Shown here: positions 18,595 through 27,086 of the stretch, one piece after another | How the letters are laid out: each line of letters begins with the position of its first letter | Position numbering within the stretch: position 1 is the first letter of the stretch | The notes under the pieces: generated by a model | Database searches by the model: none | The model's input: the letters and a program-made list of their open reading frames with translations, nothing else | Told to the model about the DNA's origin: nothing | Made by a program: the position numbers and the translations under genes | NCBI GenBank assembly: GCA_018396975.1 | Contig: JAGTQA010000023.1 | Coordinates: forward strand, 1-37,597 | Direction: 5' to 3' | Length of the DNA stretch: 37,597 nucleotides | DNA from: Candidatus Bathyarchaeota archaeon | Lineage (GTDB): Archaea; Thermoproteota; Bathyarchaeia; Bathyarchaeales; DTEX01

Positions 18595-18780
18595 TTGGTT
18601 GAGAGGGCATGTAGAAGGTGCCATTACATAACCGAGGAGAATATCTGCCCAAACTGTAAATCAACCGATCTAAGCGAGGACTTTAGCGGCCTAGTAATAA
18701 TATTTGATCCGGAGAGATCAGCAATAGCGAAAACAATGAGGATTGAGAGGAAGGGGCGGTATGCGATAAAAGTGAGGTGA
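18595..18780 (+). CDS. spt4: transcription elongation factor Spt4 (RpoE'')
   Basis: MVERACRRCHYITEENICPNCKSTDLSEDFSGLVIIFDPERSAIAKTM; two CxxC; TTG start; located directly after rpo7. Confidence 0.94.
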   Translation: MVERACRRCHYITEENICPNCKSTDLSEDFSGLVIIFDPERSAIAKTMRIERKGRYAIKVR

Positions 18781-18787
18781 GGAAGAC

Positions 18788-19309
18788 ACGTATATTCTTA
18801 CGCCCGAGCTAAGAAGTGAGCTGAAAGCCCCACTGGGACCCATTATTAGGGGTTCAGTAGAGGAAACCATTAGGGAACTGGAGAAGCTGATTAAGTTCAC
18901 TAGACCCGTCAAAATTATTTCTGTAGGCGATGTTATCTCAAGAAGTATTCTTGAGAGGAAACTTCCGCTAGACATTTTCATTGTAGACAATAGGTCCATG
19001 AGGGAGCCTATAGAGCCCCTAGAGTTCAAGGTGGACAGAACACTAATGCTTACTAATCCAGCTGGTACAATCGCCGATGACTCTTGGAGGGTGATAGGTG
19101 AAGCGGTCAACTCAAATGGGCTCGTTAAGGTTTTGGTTGATGGGGAGGAGGACCTTCTCACCATTGTAGCGGTTCTCATGGCTCCGGAAAATTCACTAGT
19201 TATTTATGGGCAGCCCAATGAAGGCATAGTTGTGATTAGGGTTGACGGGGAAGCTAAGAATAGGATGCGTGAGATTATAAATAGAATGGAGTGTAAACCG
19301 GAAAGCTAA
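18788..19309 (+). CDS. GTP-dependent dephospho-CoA kinase (DUF359), apparent ACG start
   Basis: Frame upstream of ORF 18998..19309 reads T-YILTPELRSELKAPLGPIIRGSVEETIRELEKLIKFTRPVKIISVGDVISRSILERKLPLDIFIVDNRSMR...NPAGTIADDSW...LVDGEEDLLTIVAVLMAPENSLVIYGQPNEGIVV; typical DUF359. Confidence 0.9.
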   Translation, partial: TYILTPELRSELKAPLGPIIRGSVEETIRELEKLIKFTRPVKIISVGDVISRSILERKLPLDIFIVDNRSMREPIEPLEFKVDRTLMLTNPAGTIADDSWRVIGEAVNSNGLVKVLVDGEEDLLTIVAVLMAPENSLVIYGQPNEGIVVIRVDGEAKNRMREIINRMECKPES

Positions 19310-19353
19310 AGTAGGGGTTTAATTCTCAAGATTTAGGTTTGAGGTGGCTCGCC

Positions 19354-19647
19354 TTGAAGATCAGTGTGATAAGCAATAAGCGCAACGAATTGCTTAAGCG
19401 GAATGAGGTGATCTTCAGCATATCGCATAATGGCTCGCCGACGCCTTCACGTATAGAAGTTAGGAGGGAGATTGCCAGAATACTTAAGGTTGATGCTGAG
19501 AGAGTTTATATTAGGAAGATAGAGAGCGTAACTGGAGCGGCCGCTTCTATCGGTGAGGCGCACATATATGACTCACAGGATCAGGCCAAGATAATAGAGC
19601 CGGAACATATAATAAGAAGAAATACTCAACAAAACAAAGGAGGGTGA
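19354..19647 (+). CDS. rps24e: ribosomal protein eS24
   Basis: KISVISNKRNELLKRNEVIFSISHNGSPTPSRIEVRREIARILKVDAERVYIRKIESVTGAAASIGEAHIYDS; TTG start. Confidence 0.94.
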   Translation: MKISVISNKRNELLKRNEVIFSISHNGSPTPSRIEVRREIARILKVDAERVYIRKIESVTGAAASIGEAHIYDSQDQAKIIEPEHIIRRNTQQNKGG

Positions 19648-19654
19648 GGGATAA

Positions 19655-19855
19655 GTGCCGGAGAAACGGAAGAAGTTCATCTCCTCATATTATAAAATTG
19701 AGGATGGAAAGATTAAGAGGGTTCTCCCAGTATGCGATAGATGCGGTCCAGGCTACTTCATGGCCGATCATGGAAACCGCTATGCATGTGGGCACTGCGG
19801 CTTCACAAAATATAAGTCTGCAGCGAATCCAAATAGGGAAAAGATATCCCTCTGA
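19655..19855 (+). CDS. rps27ae: ribosomal protein eS31 (S27ae)
   Basis: RKKFISSYYKIEDGKIKRVLPVCDRCGPGYFMADHGNRYACGHCGFTKY; GTG start; follows eS24. Confidence 0.95.
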   Translation: MPEKRKKFISSYYKIEDGKIKRVLPVCDRCGPGYFMADHGNRYACGHCGFTKYKSAANPNREKISL

Positions 19856-20059
19856 TTAAGGGGGCCTCAGTAAGAGATACAATTGTATGCCAGCCACTAT
19901 AAGCAATAGGATAATTACCATGATTATAATAGTTCCAATAGCCTGAGTCTCAGCGTATACGCTCACCTCAGGTAGAAAGACCAATCCAATATAGGCTATG
20001 AGAATTACTGTGCATACAAATGAGATTAAATAGAAAAAATTTATACGTCGATCACTCAA
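19856..20059 (-). CDS. small membrane protein, two predicted TM helices
   Basis: 67 aa: FFYLISFVCTVILIAYIGLVFLP...GTIIIMVIILLLIVAGIQLYLLL. Confidence 0.6.
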   Translation of the reverse strand: MSDRRINFFYLISFVCTVILIAYIGLVFLPEVSVYAETQAIGTIIIMVIILLLIVAGIQLYLLLRPP

Positions 20060-20103
20060 TCCTTTTCACCAAACCTATCCTGCCTATCCGTATTAGAATA
20101 CGG

Positions 20104-20164
20104 GCAATATATCTCTTGCTATTATATTGCATCCAGCATCTTTAAGTTTAATTAATTGATGCTG
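20104..20164. repeat. two consecutive inverted repeats in a divergent intergenic spacer
   Basis: GCAATATA (20104-20111) with TATATTGC (20123-20130); CAGCATC (20134-20140) with GATGCTG (20158-20164). Confidence 0.6.
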
Positions 20165-20192
20165 ACTTTATTGGTTTGTGGAGGCTGATACT

Positions 20193-20696
20193 ATGATTAG
20201 CGGTAGGATTGGGGTTATTGCCGATACGCATGATAGGCTTGAGCTTATTGATAGGGTTGTGGAGAGACTGAATAGTGAGGGTGTAGACCTAGTGCTCCAT
20301 GCTGGCGACTATATTGCACCATTCGCGGTTTTACGCTTTAAACCTTTAAGGGCTAGGCTGATCGGCGTCTTCGGCAATAATGATGGCGATCACAATCTCT
20401 TGAGGAGGAGGTTTGAGGAGATTGGGGCGCAGATATATGGAAGATTCGCGGAGATATCTTTTAATAACCTAAAGATAGCGCTAATCCACGGTGAGGATGA
20501 AGCACTACTTAAGGCCCTAATCAACTCAAACTATTATGATGTGGTTGTTCACGGCCACACGCATAGGGCTGAAACCTATACTATCGGAAAAACCCTAGTG
20601 ATAAATCCCGGGGAAGTATGTGGATATTTGACTGGATGTTCAACAATGGCAATTTTAGATGCTAAAGCCATGAGGGTTGAGATGCTAACTCTCTGA
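20193..20696 (+). CDS. YfcE/MJ0936-type metallophosphoesterase
   Basis: IGVIADTHDRLELIDRVVERLNSEGVDLVLHAGDYIAP...VFGNNDGD...IALIHGEDEALL...VVHGHTHRAE...LVINPGEVCGYLTG. Confidence 0.92.
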   Translation: MISGRIGVIADTHDRLELIDRVVERLNSEGVDLVLHAGDYIAPFAVLRFKPLRARLIGVFGNNDGDHNLLRRRFEEIGAQIYGRFAEISFNNLKIALIHGEDEALLKALINSNYYDVVVHGHTHRAETYTIGKTLVINPGEVCGYLTGCSTMAILDAKAMRVEMLTL

Positions 20697-20843
20697 GCTG
20701 ATGGTTAAGGGAGGCTTGGAATCGAGGGATTAATTTCGCCACTAGCCATCCTCCAGCTTACGCTTACCAGAACTAATTACCTCAAGCGTGGTCGGCGGAA
20801 AACGGTAAGGCTTAAATTCACCATCAGCCTATTTTCTCGGCTA

Positions 20844-21512
20844 ATGTTGAGGGAAGATTTAAGGATTGTTATAAGAAAAGCCCTCAGCCTAACGCTGATC
20901 TTCAATTCGGTTACCAGCCTATTCTTCTCCCTAAGTGTATTATTTGGCGTTTACGTGGGATTCTCATACCTCTTAATACATGGCCCACACCCTATAGATG
21001 CCCTCCTACTCTTCTTTGTAGCTTTAACGTCAATGCTGAATATTGTTCCAGCGCGGATTTTTGGCAGGGTAAATATTAAAAGAATATTGTTTCACCATTA
21101 TGTTTATGGCTTCCTCTCAATAGCGGCCTATTTAGTTTTCGCGGCTTTACATTCTATAGCCTTCCCCCAAATCTTCCCTTTCCATAGTAGTCTACTACTT
21201 TATTGGGGTTTAACGCTCATAATAGATGATGCGCCCGACATATCTCCCAAGCTAACTCGCCTCATCAATTTTATCGGGGAGAAAATCGGGAGGATAGGTG
21301 GGGCAATTCAGGCAATTCATTTAATCTCAGATCTAGTTTCAGCCTACGTAACCCTCCAGATTTCTCTGCACATTTTTAAGACTAATTTATTGACGAGCGT
21401 TGCATTCTCTGGCATTACATATTTGCTTCCAATAATAAGTTTCTCGGTAACTACGATATATGGACTGAAGGTCTGTAGGGAGGCAGTTTGGATTAAGAGG
21501 TTTAGGATGTAG
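20844..21512 (+). CDS. hypothetical multi-pass membrane protein
   Basis: 222-aa hydrophobic ORF with several TM-like stretches; no family recognised. Confidence 0.65.
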   Translation: MLREDLRIVIRKALSLTLIFNSVTSLFFSLSVLFGVYVGFSYLLIHGPHPIDALLLFFVALTSMLNIVPARIFGRVNIKRILFHHYVYGFLSIAAYLVFAALHSIAFPQIFPFHSSLLLYWGLTLIIDDAPDISPKLTRLINFIGEKIGRIGGAIQAIHLISDLVSAYVTLQISLHIFKTNLLTSVAFSGITYLLPIISFSVTTIYGLKVCREAVWIKRFRM

Positions 21513-22215
21513 ATTTATCCTCACTATGCCTATTAACCCTTAACTTAGCAATATTTTCCCTTAAGCCTTCCCATCCACCCTCAGCCTTTAGCATCAGGAT
21601 CTTAAATGCAGTTTTAGAGTCGATCTTATCCCATGATTCCCCGGTTGCCTCCCTAGCTAGGTATCTGGCTGCATTTAAAACTTCCCAGTTCATTTTTGAG
21701 TCGGCCTCATCTGCAATGTGGCAGATTAGGGACTCAATTGTTTTAGGCGATGTTGGACCGCTCTGGCCATGGCTGGCCACCACGACGTGGATTAAGTCTA
21801 GTGGGAAGCCTCTTCTAATGAGTTCGGATGCCGCCAGCGTTAGGTGGTCTAGGCGCTCACCTAATGGTGAGTTTCGGTATGTTCCATCCTCCTTTCTCTC
21901 ATAGGTTAATGACTTAAATATGTCGTGCAGTATAATCCCGCTGAGAACAATATCCCTATTAACCCTTCCACCATAAACCTTCTCAACCGAGTCGCATAGG
22001 GCCATAGCAACATTAACAGTCGATAGGATATGGTCTACTAGTCCACCAGCGTAGCTGTGATGGTGGAATCTGCTTGCGGGTGCCTCCTCGAGCGGTAGGC
22101 CGGTATAAAATTTACCCTCTATACTGGCTGATATCTCCTTCACAACCTCTAAAACCCTATCCCTTAATGACTTATTCTTAATCCTATTAATAACCCTTCT
22201 AAGTCTTGGATCCAA
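21502..22215 (-). CDS. HD-domain phosphohydrolase/nuclease (YhaM-like)
   Basis: FHHHSYAGGLVDHILSTVNVAMAL...SGIILHDIFKSLTYE...HLTLAASELI...HVVVASHGQSGPTSPKTIESLICHIADEADSKM. Confidence 0.83.
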   Translation of the reverse strand: MDPRLRRVINRIKNKSLRDRVLEVVKEISASIEGKFYTGLPLEEAPASRFHHHSYAGGLVDHILSTVNVAMALCDSVEKVYGGRVNRDIVLSGIILHDIFKSLTYERKEDGTYRNSPLGERLDHLTLAASELIRRGFPLDLIHVVVASHGQSGPTSPKTIESLICHIADEADSKMNWEVLNAARYLAREATGESWDKIDSKTAFKILMLKAEGGWEGLRENIAKLRVNRHSEDKSTS

Positions 22216-22246
22216 TATTTCCCCACAACCCCATAAATAGCGCGAT

Positions 22247-22945
22247 CTATTTCATCTCAGATATCACTTTCCTTTTAGTTTTTTCGGCCACTATGTGGGC
22301 AGCTCTGAGGGGCTCGGGAATCCTACACCCCCTACAACATTCCAGAACTATTCTTACGGCGCTCTCCAAGGCTACTTTATGCCCAATGCTAACATAAATA
22401 GGCTTAGACCCCCTCCTTGGGTATACTGCCATACCTATAACCTCACCATCATGAATTATGGGCCTACAAAGTTCTCCCTCATAATCGTGCACCACATTAC
22501 CACATAGGAGACTCTTTGCAACACCAATTGTTGCCATATCTAGGACTATGCCTAGATGACTTGCGAAACCAAGGCGGTATGGATGGGCGATTCCCTGCCC
22601 ATCAACTAGGAGTATATCTGGCTTAATGCTTAGCTTTCTTATTGCTGAAACCGCTGGCGGAATTTCCCTAAAGGATAGTAGGGTTGGTATATAGGGAAAG
22701 CGGGTCTCAACCTTTGATATCTTCAACTCTACAATCCTCATAGAGCCATAATCTAGGACTGCAACAGCACCTATAGAGAATCCTTTAGCATAGGCAACAT
22801 CAACACCGGCAATATGCCTGATTGGTGTTGGAAAACAATCCTCCAAGATAACCCTTTTAGATAGGTCTCTCTGGATTTTCCTAGCCCTCTCTAGGGAGAA
22901 TCCTATCTTCGCGAGCTGTTCCGCCCATAGGCTACTGTCTCTCAT
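22247..22945 (-). CDS. nfi: endonuclease V
   Basis: IAGVDVAYAKGFSIGAVAVLDYGSM...IPTLLSFREIPPAVSAIRKLSIKPDILLVDGQGIAHPYRLGFASHLGIVLD...PIYVSIGHKVALESAVRI. Confidence 0.95.
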   Translation of the reverse strand: MRDSSLWAEQLAKIGFSLERARKIQRDLSKRVILEDCFPTPIRHIAGVDVAYAKGFSIGAVAVLDYGSMRIVELKISKVETRFPYIPTLLSFREIPPAVSAIRKLSIKPDILLVDGQGIAHPYRLGFASHLGIVLDMATIGVAKSLLCGNVVHDYEGELCRPIIHDGEVIGMAVYPRRGSKPIYVSIGHKVALESAVRIVLECCRGCRIPEPLRAAHIVAEKTKRKVISEMK

Positions 22946-23582
22946 GGCTGGTCCTAGATTCTAGAATTCTCATTAAGTCCCTCATCGTATTATTGAGTGC
23001 AACTCTTCGGGCCTCTGTCGTCACATCCCCCCTAGTTGCCTCAATAACCCTTCTTCCAGTGTCGCACTTCCTCCTAAGCCCCGGTATCAATATAAGTAGC
23101 TCATCGCAGCCCATTATCTCTGTATAAATCGTTTCCATCACATTTAAGCATCGCTCCGCCCCCTCAACATCCCCCCTCCTTATCAGGTCTAGGGATCTAC
23201 GCCTCAGCTCACCTATGACATCCGCTAATCCGAGGACATATGCTTCCTCTGGAACCCCGATTTCGCCTGGACCAATAAATCTCCCATCCTTTATAAGCGA
23301 TAGGAATACTTGGGCCTCCGCATACTCCTCGAAGGCTGAGTCGACAAGTCCCGTGTAGAAGAGGCTCGGATGATCCCTTGAGATCTCAGCTAGTTTAGTG
23401 AGGCTGTTCCCAGCTTCCCTCAAAAGGCTTTCAGCCTCATCAACCCTATCTTTATGCGCTAGGAAGATTGCTTGCTTTGACATCCTCGTGATTCTACGGG
23501 CAATCACCTGAATCTCTTGACGTAACACATCCTTTTTTATAGAGTTCTCCCTAATACTGTTGAGGATCTCACTCAGCGACAT
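22932..23582 (-). CDS. translin-family protein
   Basis: All-helical; REEIQ-like QVIARRITRMSKQAIFLAHK...LVDSAFEEYAEAQVFLSLIKDGRFIGPGEIGVPEEAYVLGLADVIGELRRRSLDLIRRGDVEGAERCLNVMETIYTEIM. Confidence 0.85.
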   Translation of the reverse strand: MSLSEILNSIRENSIKKDVLRQEIQVIARRITRMSKQAIFLAHKDRVDEAESLLREAGNSLTKLAEISRDHPSLFYTGLVDSAFEEYAEAQVFLSLIKDGRFIGPGEIGVPEEAYVLGLADVIGELRRRSLDLIRRGDVEGAERCLNVMETIYTEIMGCDELLILIPGLRRKCDTGRRVIEATRGDVTTEARRVALNNTMRDLMRILESRTSHERQ

Positions 23583-23711
23583 GGCATTTCACTTCGCACC
23601 ATAATATTCTCTTCTAGTTCACACTTTAAGAGTTTGCTCCTTAAGAGACTTTGAAATAAGCATTTTTAAGTCGGTAGCGCACTCTATCTTTTAGGTTATG
23701 GGGGTAATTTC

Positions 23712-24170
23712 ATGGTGCTTGATAGACTGTTTAGAAGGAGAAGGAAGAAAGAGGGAATACAGATGCCTATGAGCACGTTCTTGAAGGTCAAACCGGTGAG
23801 GAATCCAGCTCTAAAGTGGGAGAAGGATAAGAAAACAAAGGAGATAAAAATAATTGTTCCTCTACAGCCCCCAGAGGAAAAGAAGCAGAAGAAGAGCATT
23901 CTAGACAAGCTCTTCCCACCAATGCCCACTGAGAGAGTAATATCTCTTGATAAGGTTGGATCTATTGTTTGGGAACTCTGCGATGGTAATAGAACAATAG
24001 GAGACATCGCAAATTACTTAGTCGAAAAATATAAGATATTGCCTGAGGAGGCTGAGACATCATTAAATGTCTACTTCAACCAACTCTCTGGAAGGGGCCT
24101 TATAGGCTTCATCCTCCCAGAGGATCTCAAAGATAAGCTGAAAGAGGATCGAACAGGTATAAAGGCTTAA
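23712..24170 (+). CDS. PqqD-like (RRE-type) protein with basic N-terminal extension
   Basis: VISLDKVGSIVWELCDGNRTIGDIANYLVEKYKILPEEAETSLNVYFNQLSGRGLIGF. Confidence 0.78.
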   Translation: MVLDRLFRRRRKKEGIQMPMSTFLKVKPVRNPALKWEKDKKTKEIKIIVPLQPPEEKKQKKSILDKLFPPMPTERVISLDKVGSIVWELCDGNRTIGDIANYLVEKYKILPEEAETSLNVYFNQLSGRGLIGFILPEDLKDKLKEDRTGIKA

Positions 24171-24215
24171 TCTCAGATAACACTCAACTGTAATAGCCTA
24201 GGAGATGCATGTGTT

Positions 24216-25253
24216 ATGCCGAAATTCACGGCTGAGCAGCTTATAGATTTAGGGACTAGAATCTTCTCGGCCGCTGGGGCACCATCTGAAGAGGCTAGAC
24301 TAGTCTCGGAGTTCCTCGTTAGGGCCAACTTGGCTGGTCACGACTCACACGGTGTCATACGCATAATAGAATATGTAAACAATATTGAAAAAGGCGCGAT
24401 AAGACCCGGAGCTAAGATCGAGGTTTTTAGGGAGACTCCTTCATCAGCCATATTAAATGGTAATTGGGGTTTTGGACAGGTTATAGCGAAAAGGGCCATG
24501 GAGATGGCTGTCGAGAAGGCTAGGGATGGAGCCGTGGGTGTCGTATGCGCCTTCAACTGCAATCATGTTGGTAGGCTAGCAGATTATACCATGATTGCGT
24601 TAAGCAATGATATGATTGGTATAGCTATGGTTAACTCAACAAGGTTTGTTGCGCCATTTGGCGGGAGGGATAGGATGCTCTCAACGGGCCCAATAAGCTT
24701 CGCATTCCCATCAAACCTAGAATTTCCATTAGTTGTGGATATAGCTACAAGCGTCGTCGCCGAGGGAAAAGTTAGGGTTATGCTGCATAAGGGTGAAAAG
24801 ATACCATTCGGCTGGATAATTGATAAAGATGGAAACCCAAGCAATGACCCCAAAGATCTCTATGATGGAGGTGCACTACTACCCCTCGGCGGCGATGAGG
24901 TTGGGCATAAGGGCTTCGGACTCGGCCTAGCCATCGAGATACTAACTGGAATCCTATCCGGCGCGGGCTGCGCATATGAGGAGAGTAAGAGGGGGAACGG
25001 CATATTCTTTGAGGCCATAAATATTGGGAGGTTTATGCCAATAGATGAATTTAAAAGGAAAGTTACTGAGCTCGTTAAGGCCATTAAAAGTTCTAGGCCT
25101 AGACCCGGCTTCAAGGAAATAATCATACCCGGAGAACCCGAATACCTAACGGAGAAATTAAGACTTAGGGAGGGCATATATGTGCCGGAGAGAACATGGG
25201 AGGAGATAAAGAGCATAGCCAAAAGACTCGGAGTTGACGGGATTCCAGAGTAA
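24216..25253 (+). CDS. Ldh2/YlbC-family malate/L-lactate dehydrogenase
   Basis: LVRANLAGHDSHGVIRIIEYV...NGNWGFGQVIAKRAMEMAVEKARDGAVGVVCAFNCNHVGRLADYTMIA...LPLGGDEVGHKGFGLGLAIEILTGILSGAG. Confidence 0.94.
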   Translation: MPKFTAEQLIDLGTRIFSAAGAPSEEARLVSEFLVRANLAGHDSHGVIRIIEYVNNIEKGAIRPGAKIEVFRETPSSAILNGNWGFGQVIAKRAMEMAVEKARDGAVGVVCAFNCNHVGRLADYTMIALSNDMIGIAMVNSTRFVAPFGGRDRMLSTGPISFAFPSNLEFPLVVDIATSVVAEGKVRVMLHKGEKIPFGWIIDKDGNPSNDPKDLYDGGALLPLGGDEVGHKGFGLGLAIEILTGILSGAGCAYEESKRGNGIFFEAINIGRFMPIDEFKRKVTELVKAIKSSRPRPGFKEIIIPGEPEYLTEKLRLREGIYVPERTWEEIKSIAKRLGVDGIPE

Positions 25254-25450
25254 GCGCTTGGCTCCTAATATGTAGATCGTAATGTCCAAACTCTAACATA
25301 TGCGTATTTATGCTTTAAAGCCGCTGCTAAAAACAGAATTTTTCACTTGAAAGCCCTTAACCCATAATGGGCCGGGGATTTCATCAAATAACATGAGATA
25401 TATTTGCATATTTAAAACGCTTAATTTCTAATTTTCATACCCAATTTTGG

Positions 25451-26083
25451 TTGGGAAAGATGCGTCTAAGGATCCTTGCGGATCTAGAGTTAGAGGCGGC
25501 GCTATTAAGGGTAAAGAGGGAGGTGCTAAAGGCCCTTCTCGACAGGGGAAAGATTTCCACCGACACATTTAATCTCCTCAACCAGAGGATCTCTGAGATC
25601 GAGGGGGCTATGGTGAATCTCAGGAACATGATTGATGGTGAGAGGAAGTTTTGGGAGTCAGTATCTTCTGAGGGGTCGAAGATTCTAGAATCCCTTCTAG
25701 TTGACTTTAGGCTCCTTAATTTAGTCGGTGACATCGGTGATGAGGAGTGGCTCAGAGTTAGTAAGATCATAGAGATGGGGCTCCACCCCACTAAATCCCA
25801 AGGGAGGCTTTCCATAACAAAGTCTAAAAATAGTATCTCTGCGGGCGCCAATACACAAAACAGGAGAGGCCATAATAATGCGACTCGAAGGGATAGGCAG
25901 GCGATGCATCAGGATGAGCATGGATTAGTGTCTATGTCAGATTCTCACTGCATGAATCCCTGGAAGCCCAGTTGTAGGAGAACAGATATTAAGCTTAGCA
26001 TTTATTATAATGGGCAGTTCCTGCCAATATGCCATGAATGCTGGAAGGAGATATCTGAAAAGAACATAGAGTGGACAAGATAG
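25451..26083 (+). CDS. N-terminal coiled-coil / C-terminal zinc-binding protein (CdvA-like candidate)
   Basis: LADLELEAALLRVKREVLKALLDRGKISTDTFNLLNQRISEIEGAM helical start; low-complexity linker; C-terminal HCMNPWKPSCRRTDIKLSIYYNGQFLPICHECWKEI with four Cys. Confidence 0.65.
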   Translation: MGKMRLRILADLELEAALLRVKREVLKALLDRGKISTDTFNLLNQRISEIEGAMVNLRNMIDGERKFWESVSSEGSKILESLLVDFRLLNLVGDIGDEEWLRVSKIIEMGLHPTKSQGRLSITKSKNSISAGANTQNRRGHNNATRRDRQAMHQDEHGLVSMSDSHCMNPWKPSCRRTDIKLSIYYNGQFLPICHECWKEISEKNIEWTR

Positions 26084-26154
26084 CCGGGAAGAACTATGTA
26101 TAATTTCTTAGGCTCACCAGCAATATTTTGGTAGCTCTTGGCCCGATAGGGTCC

Positions 26155-27075
26155 TCAAACCCTTATTAAGGGCTCGATCTTCTCTCTAATGGCTTCAGGT
26201 TTCATCTTAACCTTCCCTACATTAAAGACTCTCCAAACCTCTACATGCTCAACTACGCCGGACGGCTCAACTGTTCTAAGAGGCCCAAGGGTCTCGAGCT
26301 CAAGCATGTCTGGGTTAGTGTATACCTCAACGCTGCAGCCGAAATCCGGATACTCCGCTCCGCTCTCATATTGGAATTGCTTAAGGAAGAGCATGCCCTC
26401 AACCCAGTAGGCTATCCAGCATGGATTAGCGTTTGCACCGATCTTAAATGGTCCCTTAGCCCTAGGATCCTGCTTAACAAATATGTATTCTCTTGTGAGT
26501 GTAAGCCTCTCATCAGACATATCCGTGTATGGCCATATAGAAATGTGCCTATCTGGCAGCAGACCCTCAACATCAACCTTCATCGGCTTGACTGGTATTA
26601 TTGCGAAGCCATCTCTCCTCATAACTGAAAGAGCCCAGCATGCCAACCTAATAGGCCAGCGTCCAATATTCCTAATCCTATGAATTACTTGAACACCACC
26701 GTTTCCGTCAGCCCTCACAGTTATCTCCTTCTGTATTGAGTTCTTCTCCTCTGGATTTCCATAGATGGTCAGCGAGCTAGCATCAGCCTCTATTCTCACC
26801 GGCTGATCGTCAAGTGAGTATGAGCGGGGCTTAGCCTCTGGAGCAGTCCAGAGCCTATGCCCACCGTAAATCTTCCAGAATCCCTCGGGTGTCTCTACGC
26901 CAAGATTCGGAAGGATCCCGAAGAGATTTATTTTAGGCTTCTCCGCGCTTGCGAGATAAATTATTCTCGGCCCTATATCGCATGCTACGCCTATAAGCAG
27001 GCCGCTGATCTGGGCGGTTTTAACCCTGAAGCCCTCGATAGTCTCCTCTCTAAGAGTTAGGGGCTCGGATCCCAC
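26155..27075 (-). CDS. DUF4380-like / galactose-mutarotase-like-fold protein
   Basis: GPRIIYLASAEKPKINLFGILPNLGVETPEGFWKIYGGHRLWTAPEAKPRSYSLDD...VIHRIRNIGRWPIRLACWALSVM. Confidence 0.7.
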   Translation of the reverse strand: MGSEPLTLREETIEGFRVKTAQISGLLIGVACDIGPRIIYLASAEKPKINLFGILPNLGVETPEGFWKIYGGHRLWTAPEAKPRSYSLDDQPVRIEADASSLTIYGNPEEKNSIQKEITVRADGNGGVQVIHRIRNIGRWPIRLACWALSVMRRDGFAIIPVKPMKVDVEGLLPDRHISIWPYTDMSDERLTLTREYIFVKQDPRAKGPFKIGANANPCWIAYWVEGMLFLKQFQYESGAEYPDFGCSVEVYTNPDMLELETLGPLRTVEPSGVVEHVEVWRVFNVGKVKMKPEAIREKIEPLIRV

Positions 27076-27086
27076 ATCTTTCCCTC

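Noticed and set aside
25360-25372. CCCATAATGGG palindrome upstream of the coiled-coil/zinc gene
   Set aside because: Short, single occurrence noticed, no supporting context such as repeats or termini of a mobile element.
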